This document shows positions 1 to 4,210 of a DNA stretch of 12,228 nt, one piece after another. The DNA comes from Rickettsia typhi (GTDB taxonomy: Bacteria > Pseudomonadota > Alphaproteobacteria > Rickettsiales > UBA1997). A program made the translations under genes and the position numbers. The stretch is from positions 1-12,228 of the forward strand of contig CAMDOL010000039.1 of the NCBI GenBank assembly GCA_945903615.1, in the 5' to 3' direction. How positions within the stretch are numbered: the first letter of the stretch is position 1; each line of letters opens with the position of its first letter. Under the pieces are notes generated by a model. The model was given only the letters and a program-made list of their open reading frames with translations. It made no database searches and had not been told where the DNA came from.

Positions 1-39
1 GGCGGTGGATCGAACCATGATGGAATGGGGATGGGATAA
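1..39 (+). CDS. C-terminal end of a Gly/His/Met-rich protein (partial, 5' end outside window)
   Basis: The first 12 codons of the window read GGGSNHDGMGMG followed by TAA at 37-39. The glycine, histidine and serine composition matches the last ten residues of the next ORF (GGGSGHGGGH, ending at 529). The two may be neighbouring members of one small family. Only 12 residues are visible, so no function can be given, and the reading frame is inferred mainly from this resemblance. Confidence 0.4.
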   Translation, partial: GGGSNHDGMGMG

Positions 40-63
40 TAACTTATTAATTTAGTAATCAGT

Positions 64-108
64 GGAGATAAAATGTCAATAGCAGGAGGTAGTAGTGCAA
101 TTAAGTAG
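64..108 (+). other. Short ORF with its own ribosome binding site, overlapping the start of the next gene
   Basis: GGAG at 64-67 lies five bases before an ATG at 73. That ATG opens the 11-codon peptide MSIAGGSSAIK, which ends at TAG 106-108 with TGA directly after it. The following ORF starts in another frame at GTG 95, inside this peptide. The short ORF may be a leader peptide coupled to the next gene. It may instead be the original N-terminus of that gene, cut off by a one-base shift. The evidence does not separate these. Confidence 0.3.
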
Positions 109-532
109 TGATATGTTGCAGATGGCCGCAGAAAGTGGATCGCAAAATCGTGGATCGCAAAATCATATTCAGCCCATTTCCCATTCTCAAAATATGGATG
201 CTGGATGGAATACGCCAATTTTTCAAGATAATTTAGAGATTTTCCCAGGAGCTAAAGGGGCTGGTCTGGATGAGGTTATGGCAGGAGTTTCAGGAAGTCT
301 TGATAGTGGAATTATTGAGAAAGTAAAACACGAAAATGCTTTTAATCAGAATGTGGCGAGCGCATTTGATGGAACCATAATGTCGCAAGGAAATGTTGGT
401 CATGAAGGTTTGAATCTTAAGTTATCTGGAGATACTGCCGCCTCCCATATTGCTCCTTCAGCTCAAACAGGGCTTGGTGATGGAATTGATGTAATCAAGG
501 GTGGTGGCTCTGGACATGGCGGTGGACATTAA
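95..532 (+). CDS. Small Gly/Ser/Asn-rich protein of unknown function
   Basis: I do not recognise this 145-residue protein. It starts at GTG 95 behind a perfect AGGAGGT at 84-90, the strongest ribosome binding site in the window; an in-frame ATG at 113 is the alternative. There is no signal peptide or membrane segment. The N-terminal part contains a duplicated GSQN motif made by a 15-bp tandem repeat at 135-164. The middle is mixed and mildly amphipathic, around the stretch GLDEVMAGVSGSLDSGIIEK. The C-terminus is a flexible GGGSGHGGGH tail that resembles the end of the upstream partial ORF. Its stop lies two bases from the stop of the convergent zapE, with no visible terminator between them. 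A low-complexity, His-tailed protein could be secreted or metal-binding, but nothing here establishes that. Confidence 0.55.
   Translation: MQLSSDMLQMAAESGSQNRGSQNHIQPISHSQNMDAGWNTPIFQDNLEIFPGAKGAGLDEVMAGVSGSLDSGIIEKVKHENAFNQNVASAFDGTIMSQGNVGHEGLNLKLSGDTAASHIAPSAQTGLGDGIDVIKGGGSGHGGGH
135..164 (+). repeat. 15-bp perfect tandem duplication inside the small Gly-rich gene
   Basis: GTGGATCGCAAAATC occurs twice back to back, at 135-149 and 150-164. It encodes the duplicated GSQN motif. The 5' part of the unit also resembles GGTGGATCGAACC at the very start of the window, consistent with repeat-driven drift in this small gene family. Confidence 0.8.
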
Positions 533-534
533 CT

Positions 535-1668
535 TTAAACCTCATTCAACCTTGAGGCCGTTCTTTTAAAAGCCTTCGCCCCAATTCCTTTCACATAAAT
601 TTCTTCTGGCGTGCTTTCTGCCAAAACCACCAAACCAATTTGCCCCCCAATTTTTCTTTCATAAACCTCATCAATAAACCACATTAATCTTTTTGCCTCA
701 TTGCGATCTTCAGGTTTTAGAACTGGCACATTCAGCAAAAATATTAGCGAAAATTCTTGAACAATTGCCTGATAATCCGCCACTCCCAAATCTGCTCCGC
801 AAAGCTCTTTAAAATCAAATAGAGCAATATTTTTATAGCTATTTTTCACCATAATTTTTCTCCCCAAAAGTTCAATTTCCCTTGGCGCTGGCTGGCTTTG
901 ATCGATAGTTTTAATGAACATATCCAGAACCGTTTTTTTATTTTCGGAATTATTAGGATAAAAATAATGTTGTTTGGAGCTAAATTTGTTTTTTATGGCA
1001 AATTGCTGCTGCCCCACTTTGCGTGGATCCTCGCTGCGATAATCAATTTTGCCGTCTAAATCTAAGATCAAAAAATTCTTTAATAAAACTTCATAAACAA
1101 ATGATTTTAAAAAAGCCTCACGCTGCAAACCATTTTCATAAAGCTCTGTCGGGTGGCAGTTGGAAGTGGTTATAACCACAATTTGATTTTGAATAAAATA
1201 ATTAAATACACCTTGCAAAATCATCGCATCGGCAACATCTTCAATTTGCATCTCATCAAAACACAAAACTTTTGCATCACCAATAACTTTTTTAGTGGCA
1301 AGAAATATTAAATTTTGGATCCCTGCCAAATCTTTTTTCTTAGCGGGGATGAGAGCGGCTTTACGCAATTTATGCAATTGCTTGTGAACCTCTTGCATAA
1401 AACTATTGAAGTGAAAATAAACTGTTTTATTGGGTGGTAAATTTTCAAAAAAATGCCGCATTAACATCGATTTTCCACGACCAACTTTGCCATAAATATA
1501 AAGGCTTTGGATAGTTTGTTGATTAACAAATAAATTTTTAATTGCTAAACGAGTTGGGCTTTTTTTGAAAAGTTTGATGAGCTGTTTTTGAAGGTTAGAA
1601 AGATGATTAAAAACGATGATTTGTGCTGAATCTAAAGAGATTTTTTTGCCCGCTATTTTGATATTCAT
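535..1668 (-). CDS. zapE: ZapE / AFG1-type AAA+ ATPase
   Basis: This is a P-loop ATPase of the ZapE/AFG1 (LACE1) family; in bacteria ZapE acts on the FtsZ ring at the division site. Numbering from the chosen start at 1668 (377 residues), Walker A is GKVGRGKS at 60-67. Walker B is VLCFDE with D138 and E139. The sensor-1 motif TTSN ends at N170. The family signature ELYENGLQREAF carries the likely arginine finger R183. The C-terminal region LGVADYQAI...FLLNVPVL...NEAKRLMWFIDEVYER is typical of the family, and the length is normal. The frame stays open to an ATG at 1743, but those extra 25 codons lie largely in a palindromic repeat (MEEILRCAQDD), so the start at 1668 is preferred. It is the last gene of the minus-strand block and converges on the Gly-rich gene. 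Confidence 0.93.
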   Translation of the reverse strand: MNIKIAGKKISLDSAQIIVFNHLSNLQKQLIKLFKKSPTRLAIKNLFVNQQTIQSLYIYGKVGRGKSMLMRHFFENLPPNKTVYFHFNSFMQEVHKQLHKLRKAALIPAKKKDLAGIQNLIFLATKKVIGDAKVLCFDEMQIEDVADAMILQGVFNYFIQNQIVVITTSNCHPTELYENGLQREAFLKSFVYEVLLKNFLILDLDGKIDYRSEDPRKVGQQQFAIKNKFSSKQHYFYPNNSENKKTVLDMFIKTIDQSQPAPREIELLGRKIMVKNSYKNIALFDFKELCGADLGVADYQAIVQEFSLIFLLNVPVLKPEDRNEAKRLMWFIDEVYERKIGGQIGLVVLAESTPEEIYVKGIGAKAFKRTASRLNEV

Positions 1669-1700
1669 GTTTGATGTTATTTTTAATTTTGCTGTCATCC

Positions 1701-1791
1701 GAGCCAGACTGTCATCCTGAGCGCAGCGAAGGATCTCTTCCAACTAGACCGAATCTGGCTCATGAGATCCTTCGCTGCGCTCAGGATGACA
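1701..1791. repeat. Palindromic dispersed repeat A, copy 1 (PERSEG/RCAQDD type)
   Basis: There are two perfect 28-bp inverted arms, at 1710-1737 and 1764-1791, each containing the core GCAGCGAAGGATCTC or its complement. The 26-base loop contains AGACCGAA. Read on either strand the arms give the peptide strings ERSEGS and LRCAQDD, which appear in many bacterial genomes as spurious repeat-encoded peptides. The RNA could fold into a long hairpin in the zapE/GIY-YIG interval. An extra half-copy, GTCATCC, lies at 1694-1700. Confidence 0.9.
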
Positions 1792-1857
1792 GTGTAGCTC
1801 AGGATGACGGTGTAGCTCAGGATGACGGTGCAGCTCAGGATGACATAAAGCTCAGCA
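1791..1857. repeat. 18-bp tandem array next to repeat A
   Basis: Three 18-bp units (consensus GGTGTAGCTCAGGATGAC) lie at 1791-1808, 1809-1826 and 1827-1844, with a decayed partial unit to about 1855. The right end of palindrome A (1773-1790) ends in the same CTCAGGATGAC, so the array looks like an expansion of the palindrome's end. It runs up to the stop codon of the GIY-YIG gene at 1858. The encoded VAQDDG repeats are not regarded as protein. Confidence 0.85.
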
Positions 1858-2139
1858 TTACAAAGACATCAAATCCTTCCACTCTTTATTAACCGATTCT
1901 ATCAAATCAATTTTCTTTTTTCTCGTCCAACCCTTCAAATGTTTTTCTCTAGAAATAGCATCTTTGATATCCGAATAATCTTCAGAATAAATCAATTTAT
2001 CTAAATTATATTTTGCAGAAAATCCTTTAACGATTTTGTTTTTATGTTCCCAAATTCTTCTTTCTAAATCATTAGTCACGCCAATATATAGAGTTCCATT
2101 GGGTTTGTTGGTGATGATATAGACAAAATAGGTTTTCAT
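1858..2139 (-). CDS. Small GIY-YIG endonuclease-domain protein
   Basis: This 93-residue protein is a complete single-domain GIY-YIG protein of the UvrC-N / YhbQ-like (COG2827) kind. The GIY strand appears as FVYIITN (5-11) and the YIG strand as TLYIGVT (16-22). R27/R28 in DLERRIWEHK supplies the conserved catalytic arginine. E65 in SREKHLKGW is the likely metal ligand, and N84 in ESVNKEWKDL is the conserved C-terminal asparagine. All the expected active-site positions are present, so it is probably an active nuclease. The usual roles of such stand-alone proteins are not well defined; DNA repair and mobile-element functions are both possible. The gene lies between inverted copies of repeat A, and its 3' end touches the 18-bp array. 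It interrupts the run from yebC to zapE, which suggests it arrived together with the repeats. Confidence 0.9.
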   Translation of the reverse strand: MKTYFVYIITNKPNGTLYIGVTNDLERRIWEHKNKIVKGFSAKYNLDKLIYSEDYSDIKDAISREKHLKGWTRKKKIDLIESVNKEWKDLMSL

Positions 2140-2151
2140 AAATTATTTATG

Positions 2152-2247
2152 TTGTCATCCTGAGCAAAGCGAAGGATCTCATGAGGAAAGTTCGGTCTTG
2201 GTTGGCAGCAAGTTGCAAGAGATCCTTCGCTGTGCTCAGGATGACAA
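2152..2247. repeat. Palindromic dispersed repeat A, copy 2
   Basis: Inverted 29-bp arms lie at 2152-2180 and 2219-2247, with one mismatch. The 38-base loop contains TTCGGTCT and GTTGG. The reverse complement of copy 1's loop carries the same blocks in the same order (ATGAG, TTCGGTCT, GTTGG). The two copies therefore share loop as well as arms and lie in opposite orientations. The element sits five bases beyond the yebC stop and could also act as a terminator or processing hairpin. Confidence 0.9.
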
Positions 2248-2252
2248 TTTGT

Positions 2253-2996
2253 CTATAATTTCTCCGCCACCTCGTCAGGAATCACATAGTTCCCCGCCAC
2301 TGATTGCACATCGTCATTATCTTCCAAAAGATCAACTAATTTGAGAATTTTTTGAGCAGTTTCAAAATCTAGTTCGACAGTATTTTTTGGTGTCCAATCT
2401 AATTTTGCAGTAATTGGATCACCAAATTCAGTGATCAAAGCATCGCGAACTTGGCTAAAATTTGCAGTCTCGCAAGTGATAATGTGCCATTCATTATTGC
2501 TTTGAACATCTGACGCTCCAGCTTCTAAAGCGGCTTCAAAGATTGCGTCAGCGCTGGCGGTTTTGGCTTCATATTCAATCAAGCCAATGTGATCAAACAT
2601 AAAAGCCACTGAGCCGCTTTCACCAAGGCTGCCGCCGGATTTGGTAAAAATGCTACGAACTTCGCCAGCGGTGCGGTTGCGATTATCAGTTAAAGCCCCC
2701 ACCACAAAAGCCACGCCGTTTGGACCATAACCTTCATAACGAATCTCTTCAAAATTATCACCTTCACCAGCGGAAGTGGCTTTTTTAATAGCGCTGTCAA
2801 TACGATCTTTGGGCATATTATTAGTGCGCGCCGCAATAATAGCATTTCTAAGCCGCGCATTAAATTCTGGATCAGCTTGCCCAGCTTTAGCGGAGACAGT
2901 AATTTCTCTTTGTAGTTTGGTAAATAATTTTGCTTTTTTAGCATCTTGTGCACCTTTGCGATGCTTGATATTAGAGGAGTGGGAATGACCGGCCAT
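2253..2996 (-). CDS. yebC: YebC/PmpR family translation or transcription factor
   Basis: This 247-residue protein has the normal length and hallmarks of the YebC/TACO1 family. The N-terminal signature is MAGHS...NIKHRKGAQDAKKAK, followed by FTKLQREITVSAKAG, NNMPKDRIDSAIKKA and YEGYGPNGVAFVVG. Next come LTDNRNRTAGEVRSIFTKSG and GSVAFMFD. Family members have been described as DNA-binding regulators and, more recently, as ribosome-associated factors that help translation of difficult stretches such as polyproline. Which applies here cannot be told from sequence. The usual Lys-Trp after MAGHS is replaced by His-Ser. The gene lies 46 bases downstream of the ymdB-like gene on the same strand and is probably co-transcribed with it. 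No clear Shine-Dalgarno precedes the ATG. Confidence 0.95.
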   Translation of the reverse strand: MAGHSHSSNIKHRKGAQDAKKAKLFTKLQREITVSAKAGQADPEFNARLRNAIIAARTNNMPKDRIDSAIKKATSAGEGDNFEEIRYEGYGPNGVAFVVGALTDNRNRTAGEVRSIFTKSGGSLGESGSVAFMFDHIGLIEYEAKTASADAIFEAALEAGASDVQSNNEWHIITCETANFSQVRDALITEFGDPITAKLDWTPKNTVELDFETAQKILKLVDLLEDNDDVQSVAGNYVIPDEVAEKL

Positions 2997-3016
2997 AAAA
3001 TAAATAGTTGTTGTTA

Positions 3017-3044
3017 TACCAGATTATAGGTTGGAAATGGTATT
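3017..3044. repeat. Short repeat E with terminal inverted hexamers, between ymdB-like gene and yebC
   Basis: ATACCA at 3017-3022 on the plus strand pairs with TGGTAT at 3038-3043, enclosing a 15-base interior. On the minus strand, positions 3044-3023 match 12049-12070 at 18 of 22 bases (both begin AATACCA and share TTCCAA). The element overlaps the ymdB-like stop codon. The similarity is modest and could be chance in AT-rich DNA. Confidence 0.3.
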
Positions 3045-3933
3045 AGTTAGAAATTCTCATCAAACTACCGTCCAATTTAATGGCTTCAATCTTTTTTGCC
3101 AAGCCGGTTTTGTCATCAATTTCAACTAGGGTGGCGCAGAATGTTGCTTCACCGTTAGCGGGTTCCATTTTGCCAGCGCGGCGTTTGGTCAAAAATGATT
3201 TGAGCGGAACACCCTCGCACATTCCGATAATCGAATCATAATCACCACACATTCCTGCATCAGTATGATAAGCGGTTCCAGCTTTCATAATGTGAAAATC
3301 GTTAGTGGGAATGTGAGTGTGGCTGCCAACCACAAAAGAAACTTTGCCATCCAAAAATTTTCCCATCGCCATTTTCTCGGAAGTTGCTTCAGCGTGGATA
3401 TCAATGATTATTGCCGCAACATCTCCTTCATTGCGATAGCTGTGGGAAATATGTTCCCCCTGTTTAGGGGGAGCGAGTTCTTGCGAAGAAGAACGATGGG
3501 GGTTCAACTTATAATTTTTTAATAAATCCTCAACCATTTCAAATGGGCAATTGAGATTATTTTTGATGAAAACTTGCCCGAGTAAATGCACTATTAAAAT
3601 TTTCTGATGATTTTTAGTAGTGAAAATCGTCGCTCCATTTCCCGGTGTGTGTTTAGGAAAATTAAGCGGGCGCAGCAGATTTTTTTGATTAGCAATAAAG
3701 CCGATAGTTTCTTTTTGATCCCAAATATGATCGCCGCCAGTCATAATATCAACACCAACCGCCATCAATTCATCGCAAGTATTTTTGTTAATGCCAAAAC
3801 CTCCAGAAGCGTTATCAACATTGGCAATAACTAAGTCCAAATTTAGCTCAGCCTTCAACCTTGGAACATGTTTTGCAATTGCTTTTCTGCCTGATCTGCC
3901 GACGATATCGCCGCAAAATAAAATTCTTATCAT
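3043..3933 (-). CDS. ymdB: YmdB-like metallophosphoesterase (TIGR00282 family)
   Basis: This is a calcineurin-like phosphoesterase of the YmdB/TIGR00282 family; B. subtilis YmdB is a cyclic-nucleotide phosphodiesterase that influences cell-fate decisions. Starting at ATG 3933 gives 296 residues: D9 in FCGDIVGRSGR, NVDNASGGFG (38-47), GGDHIWD (66-72), H180 in DIHAEATSEK, and H205/H207 in GSHTHIP. The C-terminus includes TDAGMCGDYDSIIGM. Family members normally have Glu in 'ENA' and Asn in 'GNH'; here both are Asp (D40, D68). The frame remains open to 4050, but those 39 codons cross palindrome B, so the start at MIRILFCGD is preferred. Compared with the usual spacing there is an extra stretch around residues 143-170 (NPHRSSSQELAPPKQG), which coincides with a palindromic DNA element. 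The gene is first in a minus-strand block with yebC. Confidence 0.9.
   Translation of the reverse strand: MIRILFCGDIVGRSGRKAIAKHVPRLKAELNLDLVIANVDNASGGFGINKNTCDELMAVGVDIMTGGDHIWDQKETIGFIANQKNLLRPLNFPKHTPGNGATIFTTKNHQKILIVHLLGQVFIKNNLNCPFEMVEDLLKNYKLNPHRSSSQELAPPKQGEHISHSYRNEGDVAAIIIDIHAEATSEKMAMGKFLDGKVSFVVGSHTHIPTNDFHIMKAGTAYHTDAGMCGDYDSIIGMCEGVPLKSFLTKRRAGKMEPANGEATFCATLVEIDDKTGLAKKIEAIKLDGSLMRISN
3451..3504. repeat. In-frame palindromic element inside the ymdB-like gene
   Basis: There are two adjacent hairpins. CCCCCT at 3456-3461 pairs with AGGGGG at 3466-3471 across a four-base loop. GTTCTT at 3477-3482 pairs with AAGAAC at 3489-3494 across a six-base loop. A second GGGGG at 3498-3502 could pair with the same C tract to form an outer stem. 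The G/C-tract composition is unlike the AT-rich surroundings. On the minus strand it encodes NPHRSSSQELAPPKQG without disturbing the frame. This resembles the in-gene palindromic elements known from Rickettsia, though I cannot name the family. Confidence 0.7.
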
Positions 3934-3959
3934 AATTTGTTTAATGTTTTTAATGTTAT

Positions 3960-4130
3960 GGAACCTCTGAACAACTAAAAATTGATATTTCTGAGGATTT
4001 TTTGGCGTAAATTCCATTATTTTTGGTGAAATATGGAAATATTCCACCAAAAAGTAATGAAATTTCTACTCAAAAAATCCTCAGAAAGATCAATTTTTCT
4101 AAAACATTGTTTTAGTTGTTCAGAGGTTCC
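3960..4130. repeat. Palindromic repeat B, long copy (171 bp)
   Basis: The terminal arms, 21 bp and perfect, are at 3960-3980 and 4110-4130 (GGAACCTCTGAACAACTAAAA and its complement, differing in no base). Further inside, ATTGATATTTCTG (3981-3993) pairs with CAGAAAGATCAAT (4081-4093) with one mismatch. TGAGGATTTTTTG (3992-4004) pairs with CAAAAAATCCTCA (4071-4083) perfectly. The centre around 4005-4070 is itself an imperfect palindrome. The whole element is thus close to one long hairpin. It lies in the divergent interval between the ymdB-like and yhdP-like genes and contributes the false N-terminal extension of the former. Confidence 0.92.
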
Positions 4131-4131
4131 T

Positions 4132-4163
4132 TAAGCATCAACCCATTAATAAAACAACCCGAA
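4132..4163. repeat. Repeat C, copy 1 (32 bp)
   Basis: The 32 bases starting TAAGCATCAACCCATTAATA are repeated without mismatch at 12144-12175. This copy abuts the right end of palindrome B. The inverted partner TAATGGGTTGAT, which makes copy 2 a hairpin, is missing here, so the copy appears truncated at the junction with B. Confidence 0.85.
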
Positions 4164-4210
4164 AAAATATACCAAAATCTAAAAATAACTTATCACTGCG
4201 ACTTAAGTCT

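Noticed and set aside
1791..1857. 18-bp repeats considered as a CRISPR array
   Set aside because: Units are directly adjacent with no spacers, and no cas genes are nearby.
1671..1892. Plus-strand ORF of 73 codons with ERSEGS, RCAQDD and VAQDDG strings
   Set aside because: It is made wholly of repeat A, the 18-bp array and the antisense of the GIY-YIG 3' end. The peptides are the known by-product of this repeat class and not a protein family.
2690..2988. Alternative ORFs on both strands inside yebC
   Set aside because: They are shadow frames of a clearly conserved yebC and have no features of their own.
3934..4050. 39-codon N-terminal extension of the ymdB-like ORF
   Set aside because: It runs through palindrome B, and the family N-terminus starts exactly at the ATG at 3933.
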